This document shows, in pieces, positions 9,861 to 20,018 of a stretch of 64,000 bases of DNA (positions within the stretch are counted from its first letter, which is position 1; each line of letters begins with the position of its first letter). The stretch is from assembly GCA_031261085.1 (NCBI GenBank), contig JAISKB010000024.1:22247-86246 (forward strand), written 5' to 3'. Source of the DNA: Christensenellaceae bacterium. GTDB lineage: Bacteria; Bacillota; Clostridia; Christensenellales; CAG-138. The notes below the pieces were generated by a model. The model saw only the letters and a list, made by a program, of their open reading frames with translations. It made no database searches and was not told the origin of the DNA. Both the position numbers and the translations under genes were made by a program.

Positions 9861-11483
9861 TCAATTCGCCTTGCCCGACTCGTTGGTGTAAACATACCAT
9901 TTATCCGCCGTTTGCATGATATTCGGTTCCCGCACATCGGCAAGGCCCTGAATATCCGCCGCATACACGATGCTGTCCAGCCTGAAATACAGCATGATGA
10001 AGGGCAGCTCCTCCACAAATTTAAGCTGCAGCGCCGATGCGGCCTTGCGAAACGCCGCTTGGTCGGCGGCCCGCATCACATCCTCCGCCAGCGCGCGCAG
10101 GGCCGGGTTGGCGTAGTTGCCGTAATGCGCCGCGCCATCCACCGCAAACACCGGCGTTAAATCGCAGTTTCGGCTTAGGTTGATGCCTATGAGCGCCAGG
10201 TCATAATTGCCCGCCCGCAGCGCGTCGAGGTAATCGCTGTTGCGGCTCGACAAGGAATAGGCGGCGGCAGTCAGCTCCACCTGCATGCCCAGCTCGGTCA
10301 GTTGATCCGCTATCAGCTGCGCGGCTTCGCTGCGCGCGCTGTCGCTGGACTCGCTGGTAAGCAGGCGGACCGCAAACGGCTGGCCCTCCTTGATGAGCTT
10401 GCCCGCCTCATCCCGCTCCCAGCCCGCTTCGGCCAGCAGCTCATACGCGCGGGCAAGGTTGTAATCATACACCTTGGATTTGCTCTCGTAGGCCAAGCTA
10501 TCCGGCGGGAAGGGCACATCGCAGGCCTGCGCCCGGTTCATATATATGTTGGATATGATTTTGCCCCTGTCGAGCGCATAGGCCAGCGCCTTGCGCACGC
10601 TCGCGTTTTTGAGGCTGCTGTTCCTGTCGTTTATCAGCATCATCTCGGCGGTTTGCGTCATGATATCCAGCACGTTGGTAACGCCCTCCTGGCGGTATTT
10701 CCCCACGCCGGCGTTGGAGGTAAGCACCATGTTCAGCTGCCCCGCCGCATAGGACGCCAAAGCGATATCGTTGTTGTCCCGCTCCAAAAACAGTATGGTA
10801 TCGATATAGGGGCGCTGCTTCCACCAGTTTTTGTTGGCTGTTAATCTCACTTGCTGCGAGCTCATCTCGTCCACGCGATAGGGCCCCGTGCCGCTCGGCG
10901 CCGCCTTGGCTATGCCGCCCTCCAAAATGGGGAAGGACAGCGCGTAAATCGATGCGTAACCGGGCTGGCTCATGGTAACCTCCAGGGTGGTATCGTCCAG
11001 CGCGAGCATGCTTTGGATGGCCTGCGCGCAAATGGCATAGTAGCTGTTTTCGCCCAAGTCCCGCAACCGTTCGAAGGTATGCAGCACATCCATCGCCGTA
11101 AACAGGTTGCCGGAGTGCCAATATACGTTTGCGCGCAGGTGCACCGTCCACACACGGCCCTCGTCGTCGCTGCTCCAGCTTTCGGCCAGCTCCGCCACCG
11201 GCGTACCATCCGTTGCGATGCCAACCAGCTTTTCATACACCAGTGAAAACAGCGAGTACATCTCTTTGGTGTTCACCTTGAGCGGGTCGGTTTCCTCGGC
11301 ATTGGTGGGGATGGCCATGCGCAGCTCGCCGCCGTTGAGCGGCACTGGCGCCGGGGTGGGCGTGGGCAGCGTGAGCGCGCCGTTCTCCGCAGGGGCGGCT
11401 TCGCCCCCCGCGCAGGCGCACAAAAGCAGCGCGCACAGCGCCAGCAGCAGCGCAAACGCGCGCTTAGCCCAATTCTTCGGCAT
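9861..11483 (-). CDS. ABC transporter substrate-binding lipoprotein, family 5 (peptide type)
   Basis: MPKNWAKRAFALLLALCALLLCACAGGEAAP lipobox; ...ESWSSDDEGRVWTVHLRANVYWHSGNLFTAMDVLHTFERL...; start moved to the signal peptide Met. Confidence 0.85.
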   Translation of the reverse strand: MPKNWAKRAFALLLALCALLLCACAGGEAAPAENGALTLPTPTPAPVPLNGGELRMAIPTNAEETDPLKVNTKEMYSLFSLVYEKLVGIATDGTPVAELAESWSSDDEGRVWTVHLRANVYWHSGNLFTAMDVLHTFERLRDLGENSYYAICAQAIQSMLALDDTTLEVTMSQPGYASIYALSFPILEGGIAKAAPSGTGPYRVDEMSSQQVRLTANKNWWKQRPYIDTILFLERDNNDIALASYAAGQLNMVLTSNAGVGKYRQEGVTNVLDIMTQTAEMMLINDRNSSLKNASVRKALAYALDRGKIISNIYMNRAQACDVPFPPDSLAYESKSKVYDYNLARAYELLAEAGWERDEAGKLIKEGQPFAVRLLTSESSDSARSEAAQLIADQLTELGMQVELTAAAYSLSSRNSDYLDALRAGNYDLALIGINLSRNCDLTPVFAVDGAAHYGNYANPALRALAEDVMRAADQAAFRKAASALQLKFVEELPFIMLYFRLDSIVYAADIQGLADVREPNIMQTADKWYVYTNESGKAN

Positions 11484-12030
11484 ACAATTTTTTGTATTTC
11501 GCATAGGCATTTTCCACCCTGTCGATATAGGTTTCCGTCTCGGCAAACGGTATACTCACCAGCTTGCCATCCACCGCGAGCGCGTCATCCCCCAGCCACT
11601 TGGCCAGGTTGCCCGGGCCCGCATTATACGCGATGACCGCATGGCGGCGCACGCCCTCGAATTTGTTGAGCAGGTAGTTTAAGTACCAGCATCCAAAGCG
11701 TATATTCACATCCGGGTCATAGAGCATATCCGTTTCAAACGGCGTTACACCCAGCTTTTCCGCAATCCAGGCGCCGGTATCCGGCATAATCTGCATGAGG
11801 CCCATCGCGCCGCGCGGGGAGGTAGCCTGGGCCGCATTGCCGCTTTCGCAGTGAATCATGGCCGCCACGAGGTAAGGATCCACGGTAAATTCTTCGGCAT
11901 ACCGCAATATTTGCTCCTTATATTCAAGCTTATATTTTCTCTTTTCCATGCGGATATTCAGCGCGTGCGCGGCAAATATACCGCCGCACAGCAGCAATAT
12001 GCTCAATAGTACAACGATCGCTTTTTTCAT
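11464..12030 (-). CDS. Lytic transglycosylase (SLT domain)
   Basis: 188 aa; VDPYLVAAMIHCESGNAAQATSPRGAMGLMQIMPDTGAWIAEKLG...NIRFGCWYLNYLL...AVIAYNAGPGN. Confidence 0.93.
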   Translation of the reverse strand: MKKAIVVLLSILLLCGGIFAAHALNIRMEKRKYKLEYKEQILRYAEEFTVDPYLVAAMIHCESGNAAQATSPRGAMGLMQIMPDTGAWIAEKLGVTPFETDMLYDPDVNIRFGCWYLNYLLNKFEGVRRHAVIAYNAGPGNLAKWLGDDALAVDGKLVSIPFAETETYIDRVENAYAKYKKLYAEELG

Positions 12031-12623
12031 AGCTCCATCACCCGCGCATATTGCGCATCCACGGCAAAAAGCAACGCCTCCACCGTGCTGTCGTTTTCAA
12101 AAATCACATCCGCAAGCGCGCGCTTTTCGGCCTCCGGCATCTGCGCGTCCATGCGCCTTTGCGCCTGTTCTTCGGTCAAACCATCCCGCTGCCGCATGCG
12201 GGCCATGCGAACCGGCTTTGGCGCGCAAACCAGCCATACTTCCCCCGCCTCGCGCTGCAAGCCCCCCTCGAGCAGCAGCGGCACATCCAGCACCGCCACC
12301 CTGGCGCCGCTCGCTTGGGCCGCGGCCACCTGCCGCCGCATCTCCCGCAAAACCAGCGGGTGCACGATGGCGTTTAGCTCCGATAGCGCCGCGGCATCGT
12401 CAAACACCAGCTCACCCAGAGCGCGCCTGTTTAGCGCGCCGTTTGGCAGCAGAATATCCGCGCCAAAGCGGGCGGTTAGGGCGGCCAAGCCCGCCGTGCC
12501 CGGCGCCACCACATCGTGCGCGATGGCGTCCGCATCGATGATATAGGCGCCCAGCTCCCGCAGCCTTTGCGAAACGGTGCTTTTCCCCGCGGCGATGCCG
12601 CCGGTAAGTCCTATTGTAATCAT
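12027..12623 (-). CDS. coaE: Dephospho-CoA kinase
   Basis: 198 aa; MITIGLTGGIAAGKSTVSQRLRELGAYIIDADAIAHDVVAPG. Confidence 0.96.
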   Translation of the reverse strand: MITIGLTGGIAAGKSTVSQRLRELGAYIIDADAIAHDVVAPGTAGLAALTARFGADILLPNGALNRRALGELVFDDAAALSELNAIVHPLVLREMRRQVAAAQASGARVAVLDVPLLLEGGLQREAGEVWLVCAPKPVRMARMRQRDGLTEEQAQRRMDAQMPEAEKRALADVIFENDSTVEALLFAVDAQYARVMEL

Positions 12624-12640
12624 ACGAAACTGCTTCCCTT

Positions 12641-15217
12641 TTATTTGGTATCGTACCAGCTTTTGCCCACGCGCACATCGGCCAGCAGCGGCACGCGCAG
12701 TTGCATAACATCCTGCATACAGGCGCGAAGCAGCGGTTCCACCCGCGCCACCTCCGCCTCGGGCGTGTCGATGATGAGCTCATCGTGTATCTGCAAAATC
12801 AGCTTGGCGCGCAGCCCTTCGCCCTGCAGCGCCGCGTGCACCCGCACCATGGCCAGCTTGATGATATCCGCCGCCGTGCCCTGTATGGGCATGTTCATCG
12901 CCACCCGCTCGCCAAAGCTGCGGGTGTTGAAGTTGGACGCGCGCAGCTCGGGCAGCTCGCGCCGGCGCCCCAAAAGCGTTTTGGCGTAGCCCGCCTGCCT
13001 GCCCTCCTTCACACATTGCTGCATAAAGGCGTGTACGCCCGGGTAGCGTTCAAAATACTTGGCAATATACGCCCCCGCTTCCTTGCGGCTCACGCCGATG
13101 TTGCGCGCAAGCCCATAGTCGCTGATGCCGTATACGATGCCGAAGTTGACCGCCTTGGCCGCGCTGCGCTGCGCGCCCGTCACCTGCTCCACCGGCACAT
13201 CGAGCACCTCGCTGGCCGTGCGCGCGTGTATATCCACCCCCGAAAGGAACGCGTCTATCATGGCGGCGTCGCCGCTCATATGCGCCAGCAGCCGCAGCTC
13301 GATTTGAGAATAATCCGCGCCCACCAGCAAATTGCCGGGGCTGGATACGAATGCGCGGCGAATCTCCCGCCCCTGCTCGGTGCGCACGGGTATGTTCTGC
13401 AAATTGGGCTCGGCGCTGGATATGCGCCCCGTCGCAGTCACGTTTTGGTTGAAGCTGGTGTGTATGCGGCCCTCCGGGCGGAGCAGCGCAAGCAGGCCGT
13501 CGATAAACGTGCTTTTGAGCTTGGCCAAAAAGCGGTATTCCAGTAGCAGCGGCACGATGGGGTGCAGCTCGCTGATAGCCTCCAGCACCTCCGCATCGGT
13601 AGAATAGCCCGACTTGGTTTTTTTCTGCGGCGGCAGGCCCAGTTTTTCGAACAGGATGCCTCCCAGCTGCTTGGGTGAGAGTATGTTGAACTCCTCCCCC
13701 GCCAGCTCGTATATCCGCCGCTGCATGGCGGCAAGGCGCGCGGCAAAATCCTGGCTCAGGCCATCGAGCACGGTGCGGTCCACAGCGAAGCCGATGCGCT
13801 CCATGTCGTATAGCACCCCTACCAGCGGCAGCTCCATCGCGGTATACAGCGCTTCCATGCCCTTTTCGCGCAGCTCCTGCAGCATCTGCCCCGATAGGCC
13901 CAGCAGGCCGGCCGCATCGGCGCTTGTGCCCCGCTCGGCGCACAGGGTGGTGAGCGTACCTGCCGGATGTATGGCGTGCAGCAGGTAATCCTGTATCATA
14001 GCATCCTGCACGCCGCCGCAAAGCTCCACGCCATAGCGGGCCAGCACATGCCGCAGCCGCTTGGCGTCAAATACGATTTTTTCTATGCCGGCATCCTCTA
14101 ACAGCGGACGCAGCGCGCGCAGCGTAGCCGCTTCATCCAACCCCGGTTCAAACAGCGTGGCCCCGCCCAATGTGATTTTATATTGCGTATCGGGCTCCGC
14201 GCACAAATACAGATGTTCCCCCAAGGTTACCGCCAGCCGCTCCTGCCCGTTTAGGGCTTGTACGGCGGCCGCAAGCGCGGCTTCTTCAGATGCCATGATG
14301 GTTTTGGCCTGCACGGCCAAAACGGGCGGGGGCGGCGGCGCATCACCGCCGGGCAGGCGGTTGATGATGGCGCGCAGCTCCAGCTCGCGCAGCAGGGGCA
14401 GCGCGCTTGCAAAACGCTCGGTATAAAGCGCGCAATCCGCCAGCGAGGTCGTGACCGGCGCGGCGGTATCGATAAGCCCCAGCCGGTAGCTCATGCGGGC
14501 GGATTCGCCCCCCGTCTCCAGCTTTTGGCGGAGCGCGCCCTTTTCCTGCGCGGCGTTTTGCAGCGCGTTTTCCATCGTGCCATATTTTTCGAGCAGCTTT
14601 TGCGCGGTCTTTTCCCCCACGCCGGGTATGCCGGGCAGGTTGTCGGAAGCATCCCCCATCAAGCCCTTCAAATCGGGCATACGGTTTGGCGTTAGGCCAT
14701 AGCGTTCGAGCAGAGCCGCTTCATCATATTCCACCGTTTCGCTTATGCCCTTATGCGTCATCAGCACATGGGTTTGGGGGGTAATCAGCTGCAGCGCATC
14801 GCGGTCGCCCGTCACCAGCAGGGCATCCACCCCTTGCGCGTTGGCCATGCGGGAAAACGTGCCCAATATATCATCCGCTTCGTAACGCTCGCATTCGCAC
14901 TGGCATATGCCCATTGCGCCCAGCACCTGCTTGAGCAGCGGGAACTGCGTGCGCAGGTCATCCGGCGTGGCCTGCCGCCCGGCCTTATAAGCGGCATACG
15001 TTTCGTGCCGAAAGGTGGGGCCGTGCATATCGAAAGCCACCAGCAGATATTGCGGCTCCATGGCGATGAGCTTTAATAGCATGCTCAAAAAGCCGAATAC
15101 CGCGCCGGTGGGCACTCCATTTTTTGTGGTCATGGAGGGCAGGGCATAAAATGCCCTGTATAGCAAGCTGTTGCCGTCTATCGCAATAAGCCTTTTCAAT
15201 CGTGTCACCTCGCGCAA
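12641..15217 (-). CDS. polA: DNA polymerase I
   Basis: 858 aa; N-terminal 5'-nuclease (IDGNSLLYRAFYALP), polymerase motifs (DYSQIELRLLAHMSGD, RSAAKAVNFGIVYGISDYGLARNIGV, LILQIHDELIID). Confidence 0.97.
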   Translation of the reverse strand: MREVTRLKRLIAIDGNSLLYRAFYALPSMTTKNGVPTGAVFGFLSMLLKLIAMEPQYLLVAFDMHGPTFRHETYAAYKAGRQATPDDLRTQFPLLKQVLGAMGICQCECERYEADDILGTFSRMANAQGVDALLVTGDRDALQLITPQTHVLMTHKGISETVEYDEAALLERYGLTPNRMPDLKGLMGDASDNLPGIPGVGEKTAQKLLEKYGTMENALQNAAQEKGALRQKLETGGESARMSYRLGLIDTAAPVTTSLADCALYTERFASALPLLRELELRAIINRLPGGDAPPPPPVLAVQAKTIMASEEAALAAAVQALNGQERLAVTLGEHLYLCAEPDTQYKITLGGATLFEPGLDEAATLRALRPLLEDAGIEKIVFDAKRLRHVLARYGVELCGGVQDAMIQDYLLHAIHPAGTLTTLCAERGTSADAAGLLGLSGQMLQELREKGMEALYTAMELPLVGVLYDMERIGFAVDRTVLDGLSQDFAARLAAMQRRIYELAGEEFNILSPKQLGGILFEKLGLPPQKKTKSGYSTDAEVLEAISELHPIVPLLLEYRFLAKLKSTFIDGLLALLRPEGRIHTSFNQNVTATGRISSAEPNLQNIPVRTEQGREIRRAFVSSPGNLLVGADYSQIELRLLAHMSGDAAMIDAFLSGVDIHARTASEVLDVPVEQVTGAQRSAAKAVNFGIVYGISDYGLARNIGVSRKEAGAYIAKYFERYPGVHAFMQQCVKEGRQAGYAKTLLGRRRELPELRASNFNTRSFGERVAMNMPIQGTAADIIKLAMVRVHAALQGEGLRAKLILQIHDELIIDTPEAEVARVEPLLRACMQDVMQLRVPLLADVRVGKSWYDTK

Positions 15218-15257
15218 AGCTTTTACAGCTTCACTTTCATTAGAACCATTAAAACAT

Positions 15258-15289
15258 ACGAACCGTTAAAAAGCAATTTAACGGTTCGT
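15258..15289. repeat. Perfect 13-bp inverted repeat between pyrimidine-nucleoside phosphorylase and polA
   Basis: ACGAACCGTTAAA-AAGCAA-TTTAACGGTTCGT read directly. Confidence 0.8.
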
Positions 15290-15331
15290 GAATTATCGTA
15301 ATTCGCCCGCGTTTGCCAAGCGATTTTTACT

Positions 15332-16657
15332 CTACCGCTCTTGTGCCGCCCGCACAACATCATAAACCAGCGGCGCGGGCGCGGGTTGCTCACTTTCAAG
15401 CCGTATGGCGCCCTTGAGCGCCTGCATGGCTTCCTCCAGCCGCGCTTCGTCATTGACATAGAGCGTAGCGACCGGCTCATCCTTTAAAACATAGTCGCCC
15501 TGCCGTTTGTGCATCACCAGGCCCACCGCCGGGTCGATGGCATCGGTCTTTTTTGCGCGGCCCGCCCCCAGCATTTGCGCCGCCTGGCCTATGGCCTCGG
15601 CCTGCATACCGCCCACGAAGCCGGCCCGCCCCAGCGTGACTGGCACCTGCCTGCGCACGGTGCAAAGCGCGTCGATATTTTCGAGACAATTCTCTTGCGC
15701 GCCCAGCGCCACCAGCATTTCGCGCAGCTTTTTTAGCCCCGCGCCATCGTATAGCGCCCGGTTGAGCAGCGCTTCCGCCACCGCCTGCGTATGGGCGACG
15801 CCGCCCAGCAGCAGCATGTTGGTAGCGAGCAGCATGCATACCTTATACAGCGGGTCGCCCTCGGGTATTTCCCCGCGCAGCATCTGCACCGCCTCCCGCA
15901 CCTCCAGCGCGTTGCCTACCGCACAGCCCAGCGGTTGGTTCATATCCGTGAGTATAGCCACGGTTTTGCGCCCCACATGCTCGCCGATTTGCACCATGGT
16001 TTGGGCGAGCTCCCGCGCCTCCTCCACCGCTTGCATAAACGCGCCGCTGCCCACCTTCACATCCAGCACGATGGCATCCGTGCCGGCGGCCAGCTTTTTA
16101 CTCATGATGCTCGATGCGATGAGCGGTATGCTCTGCACCGTGCCCGTCACATCCCGCAGGGCGTACATCAGCTTATCGGCCGGCACCAAGTCCCCCGTTT
16201 GCCCCGTTACGCACAGGCCCGTTTGGCGCACGATGCGCTTAAAGTCCTCGATGGGCTGGGCGATGTTTACGCCGGGTATGGCTTCGAGCTTATCGATTGT
16301 GCCGCCGGTATGGCCCAAGCCCCGCCCGCTCATCTTGGCGACGGTGCCCCCGCAGGCTGCCACCAGCGGCGCGATTACCAGCGTGGTGGTATCCCCCACG
16401 CCGCCGGTAGAGTGTTTATCGAGCTTGACGCCGGGCAGATCGCTTAAATCCACCACCTCGCCGGAATGCCACATGGCGCGGGTGAGCTCGCCGGTTTCCG
16501 CCGCGGTCATGCCGTTGAAGCAAACGGCCATCATCCAGGCGGACATCTGATAATCCTTCACATCACCCTGTACAAAGCCATCCACCAAAAAGCGGATTTC
16601 CTCCGGCGTATGCGCGCCGCCCGCTCGCTTCTTTAAAATAAGGTCTACCATTCGCAT
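15332..16657 (-). CDS. Pyrimidine-nucleoside / thymidine phosphorylase
   Basis: 441 aa; KLDKHSTGGVGDTTTLVIAPLVAACGGTVAKMSGRGLGHTGGTIDKLEAIPG. Confidence 0.95.
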   Translation of the reverse strand: MRMVDLILKKRAGGAHTPEEIRFLVDGFVQGDVKDYQMSAWMMAVCFNGMTAAETGELTRAMWHSGEVVDLSDLPGVKLDKHSTGGVGDTTTLVIAPLVAACGGTVAKMSGRGLGHTGGTIDKLEAIPGVNIAQPIEDFKRIVRQTGLCVTGQTGDLVPADKLMYALRDVTGTVQSIPLIASSIMSKKLAAGTDAIVLDVKVGSGAFMQAVEEARELAQTMVQIGEHVGRKTVAILTDMNQPLGCAVGNALEVREAVQMLRGEIPEGDPLYKVCMLLATNMLLLGGVAHTQAVAEALLNRALYDGAGLKKLREMLVALGAQENCLENIDALCTVRRQVPVTLGRAGFVGGMQAEAIGQAAQMLGAGRAKKTDAIDPAVGLVMHKRQGDYVLKDEPVATLYVNDEARLEEAMQALKGAIRLESEQPAPAPLVYDVVRAAQER

Positions 16658-16805
16658 GGATATACGCTCCTGTTAGTGTATAATATTAATGTATATATCG
16701 CCGATGGTAAAATAATGTTAACCATCCCTTAAAGTGTATCACACACCACTCGCTTCTTCAACCAAATAGCGGTATCATCGCGCGCGGGCAGGGCATACTA
16801 ACAAC

Positions 16806-17024
16806 ATGAAAAATTGGGAAGAGCTTACAACCGAGCTGATAGCCGCCCTGGAGCGCAGCCGCGTGCGCGAGTTGGCGCAAATCATGAGCAACACCCGCCG
16901 CCTGCTGTGGAACAGCTTCCTTTCGGGCATATTTCGCGGGCTGGGCGCGGCGCTGGGGTTTTCGGTGCTGGGCGCCATTGCGCTGCTGATTCTTGCCCGC
17001 ATATTCGGCGTAGAGCTCGCTTAG
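16806..17024 (+). CDS. Small membrane protein, DUF5665-like
   Basis: 72 aa; MKNWEELTTELIAALERSRVRELAQIMSNTRRLLWNSFLSGIFRGLGAALGFSVLGAIALLIL. Confidence 0.75.
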   Translation: MKNWEELTTELIAALERSRVRELAQIMSNTRRLLWNSFLSGIFRGLGAALGFSVLGAIALLILARIFGVELA

Positions 17025-17063
17025 CCGCGCCGCGTTTTTTGCCCGGCGCGCGAAATTGCCCTC

Positions 17064-17092
17064 TTGTCAAAACGCATTCCATACATTATAAT
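17064..17092 (+). promoter_or_regulatory. Sigma-70-type promoter of tRNA-Val
   Basis: TTGTCA-N17-TATAAT, 13 nt before the tRNA 5' end. Confidence 0.75.
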
Positions 17093-17104
17093 TATATGCG
17101 TTCG

Positions 17105-17181
17105 GGGGATATAGCTCAGCTGGTTAGAGCGCTTCGCTCACATCGAAGAGGTCGGGGGTTCGAGTCCCTCTATCCCCACCA
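17105..17181 (+). tRNA. tRNA-Val (anticodon CAC), CCA encoded
   Basis: GGGGATA...TATCCCC-A-CCA acceptor; D stem GCTC/GAGC; anticodon arm CTTCG-CTCACAT-CGAAG; T loop TTCGAGT. Confidence 0.94.
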
Positions 17182-17188
17182 AAAATCA

Positions 17189-17220
17189 AGGGTCGCCCAT
17201 CAGGTGGCCCTTTGTTGTTG
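17189..17220 (+). terminator. Probable terminator after tRNA-Val
   Basis: AGGGTCGCC-CATCA-GGTGGCCCT followed by TTGTTGTTG (stem includes G-U pairs). Confidence 0.5.
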
Positions 17221-17523
17221 CATACAGTCGCGGAACTCGAAGTCGTGACCTCATTTTGCGTTTGATATTGTATTTCGCCCAAAAAAATAATTGTTGTTGC
17301 GCACCTCCCAATCCCCCGCCTTAAAAACCGCTTGACCGCAGGTAAAAAATATATTAACATATTAAACATATAAATATACTATGATTATCGGGGTGTCGTG
17401 CCCGAAATTCCCGTATTATGCCTTGTATTAGGGCAGCGCCCGCACCACAACAAATGGATTTTGCTGGGCACGGGTTACAATATGAAGCCAATTGGGGTAT
17501 CCTAGTGAAAGAAGGGCATTTTT

Positions 17524-18036
17524 ATGGCGGATGCACAGAATAAAAAATGGCTACCAAGCATACAGGGTTGGTCTTGGATCATCACCATCGTATGGGTTGC
17601 GATTGCAAACCTATGGCACCCGTTTGGCTTATATGGGCTGGTGTGCATGTTCACGCCCATTATTATCGCGCTTTCCGGCAGGGGAAAAATGCACTGCGCC
17701 CGCATCTGCCCGCGTGGGTCGTTCATCGGCTTATTCACGCGGAAAATATCCATTGGGCTGAAAAAGCCGGCGTTTATGAAATCCCGCGCCTTCCACTGGG
17801 CTTTGTGGGGCGTGATGATGGGCGCTTTCGCGGGGCTGCTGGTTTGGTCGGTTCCAAAGGGTGTGTATATCGTTGGCAACACCATCCTGGTATTTATGGA
17901 AGCCGCCACCGTGCTGGCATTTTTGTTCGGCATTCTGTTTACGCCCAGGGCCTGGTGCACCGTGTGCCCCATGGGCTTCACCTCCGGGAATTTACGCGGC
18001 CTTGTGGAAAGGGCCAGTAAGGAGAAACCGCAATGA
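17524..18036 (+). CDS. Membrane 4Fe-4S binding protein (NapH/CcoG-like)
   Basis: 170 aa with TM segments; CARICPRGSFIGLF and CTVCPMGF cysteine motifs. Confidence 0.75.
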   Translation: MADAQNKKWLPSIQGWSWIITIVWVAIANLWHPFGLYGLVCMFTPIIIALSGRGKMHCARICPRGSFIGLFTRKISIGLKKPAFMKSRAFHWALWGVMMGAFAGLLVWSVPKGVYIVGNTILVFMEAATVLAFLFGILFTPRAWCTVCPMGFTSGNLRGLVERASKEKPQ

Positions 18037-19148
18037 GCCAAACCCGCTTATGGGAAACCTTTTCCTCACTCATAACGATAGACAGCCCCTCCTTTAAAGA
18101 GCGGCTGTTTTGTGACGCGCTGAAGGAGCGCCTTAACGCCTTGGGTGTGGAAACCTATGAGGATAGTGCAGGAGAAAGCATCGGCGGTGACTGCGGCAAT
18201 TTACACGGTTTTTTGCCCGGGAGCTTGTCGCTCCCTCCCCTGCTGTTTTCCGCGCATATGGATACTGTGGAGCCGGGGCGCGGCAAGCGGGCGGTTTTGG
18301 GCGAGGAGGGCCGAATAACCTCCGCCGGAGATACGATTTTGGGCGCGGATGACGCCGCGGGCATTGCGGCGATTTTGGAAGCGCTGACCCGCCTGAAAGA
18401 GCGAAACCTCCCCCACCGCCCCATTGAGCTGCTGTTCCCCGTGGCGGAGGAACGCTATGGCCTGGGTTCAGCCGTGGCGGATTATGGCCGGATTCACGCC
18501 AAAGAGGCTTACACGCTGGATTTGGGCGGCGCCATTGGCGAAGCCGCGCATGCGGCGCCCACCTTGCTCGCCTTCGAAATAACCGTCACGGGGAAGGCGG
18601 CCCACGCGGGCTTTGCACCCAAGGAGGGCATACACGCCATCGCGGCGGCGGCAAAGTCCATCGCCCGCATACCGGTTGGCGAGCCTGAACCCGGGGTTAC
18701 CTGCAACATCGGGGGTATTGAAGGCGGCGAGGCAGCCAACATCATCCCCGCCCTATGCAGGGTGAGCGGAGAGATCCGAAGTCTTTCGCACGCCAAGGTT
18801 TTGGCATGGTGGGAAGCGGTGCAGGCCATTTTTGAGGAAGAAGCGCGCGCGGCAGGGGCAAGGATTGCCGCAGAGGGGCGCTGTGAAATAACCGCCTACG
18901 AAACGCCGCTCAGCAGCCCGGTTGTACGCCGCTTTAAAGAGGCCTGCCAAAAGACGGGGGTTGCGGCCAGCATCCACCCCACCCTGGGCGGGAGCGACCA
19001 GAATAACTTTGCGCAGCACGGCATAGAGGGCTTGGTCATCGCCTGCTCTATGCATGATGTGCACAGCACCCGCGAATATGCAAACCTGAACGAAATACAG
19101 CAATGCGCTGAATTGGTTTTGGCGCTTATATTGGAGGAAGTGCCATGA
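18033..19148 (+). CDS. M20-family metallopeptidase (PepT-like)
   Basis: 371 aa; LLFSAHMDTVEPG, DTILGADDAAGIAAILEAL, FPVAEERYGLGSA, TLGGSDQNNFAQHGIEGLVI. Overlaps previous CDS by 4 nt. Confidence 0.9.
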   Translation: MSQTRLWETFSSLITIDSPSFKERLFCDALKERLNALGVETYEDSAGESIGGDCGNLHGFLPGSLSLPPLLFSAHMDTVEPGRGKRAVLGEEGRITSAGDTILGADDAAGIAAILEALTRLKERNLPHRPIELLFPVAEERYGLGSAVADYGRIHAKEAYTLDLGGAIGEAAHAAPTLLAFEITVTGKAAHAGFAPKEGIHAIAAAAKSIARIPVGEPEPGVTCNIGGIEGGEAANIIPALCRVSGEIRSLSHAKVLAWWEAVQAIFEEEARAAGARIAAEGRCEITAYETPLSSPVVRRFKEACQKTGVAASIHPTLGGSDQNNFAQHGIEGLVIACSMHDVHSTREYANLNEIQQCAELVLALILEEVP

Positions 19149-19765
19149 GAAACCCATTGCAATACCAACGCACGGAATATGACTGCGGGCCGACAGCCTT
19201 GCTCAACGCAGTCAGCTTCCTGTTCGGCAGGAATCAAATCCCGCCGGATATTTTAAAATATGTGATGATGTATTCGCTGGATACTTATAACGAGCAGGGC
19301 GAGGCTTGCAAGGAGGGCACCTCCGCCATGGCGATGATGTTCCTTTCGAACTGGCTCAACCAATACGCAAAAATCGGGAAGCTGCCCATAGCCAGTGAAT
19401 TTATCAGCAAGGAACAGGTGGGCCTGAGCGAGAACAGCCGTATCGTTTCGGCGCTCCAGCAGGGTGGCGCGGTCGTGCTGCGGCTGTGGCATGGCTGCGG
19501 CCATTATGTTACCCTAACCGGGATTTCAAGCAACAGCATAACCCTGTTTGACCCATATTTCCGCTGCCAATCTTTTAAGGAGAATGGAATTGTCGTAATA
19601 AAGGATAAGCCCTGCGCCGCCAACCGCCGCGTGAATTTTGCCGTGTTTAACCAGCCGGGCAAGCACCCTTATTCACTGGAGGGGCTGGAGAAGCGGGAAG
19701 CGGTGATTTTGTTCAACACCCAAACCCGCAAAACGCCCGAAAGCACAATTGAGTATTTTTTGTGA
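19145..19765 (+). CDS. C39-like papain-fold peptidase / transglutaminase-like protein
   Basis: 206 aa; YQRTEYDCGPTALLNAV (Cys region), GGAVVLRLWHGCGHYVTLTGISSNSITLFDPY (His/Asp region). Overlaps previous CDS by 4 nt. Confidence 0.75.
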   Translation: MRNPLQYQRTEYDCGPTALLNAVSFLFGRNQIPPDILKYVMMYSLDTYNEQGEACKEGTSAMAMMFLSNWLNQYAKIGKLPIASEFISKEQVGLSENSRIVSALQQGGAVVLRLWHGCGHYVTLTGISSNSITLFDPYFRCQSFKENGIVVIKDKPCAANRRVNFAVFNQPGKHPYSLEGLEKREAVILFNTQTRKTPESTIEYFL

Positions 19766-20018
19766 GATGGGGGCGCGGTTGGGGGGATGCTGCATAAGCC
19801 AACCCACCAACGCGCAGCCCGGGCAACGCGCCGTTTTCGGCGTTCCATACGCCGCGCCGGGGAACACGGCCTTTTTGTTGTGATTTTTAGCGTACCCGCT
19901 ATTGACCTATGTCTTAAAATGGTTTAAACTCTCACTATCAGAAAAAATTGTAAAAAACATCTTGTGATGCAATTCTAAATTTATGATAATTGTTATTTCG
20001 AGTAAATGAGGTACGATA

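Noticed and set aside
17105-17181. tRNA-Val as an island attachment site
   Set aside because: No direct repeat of the tRNA 3' end and no integrase found downstream; composition change starts ~2.7 kb later.
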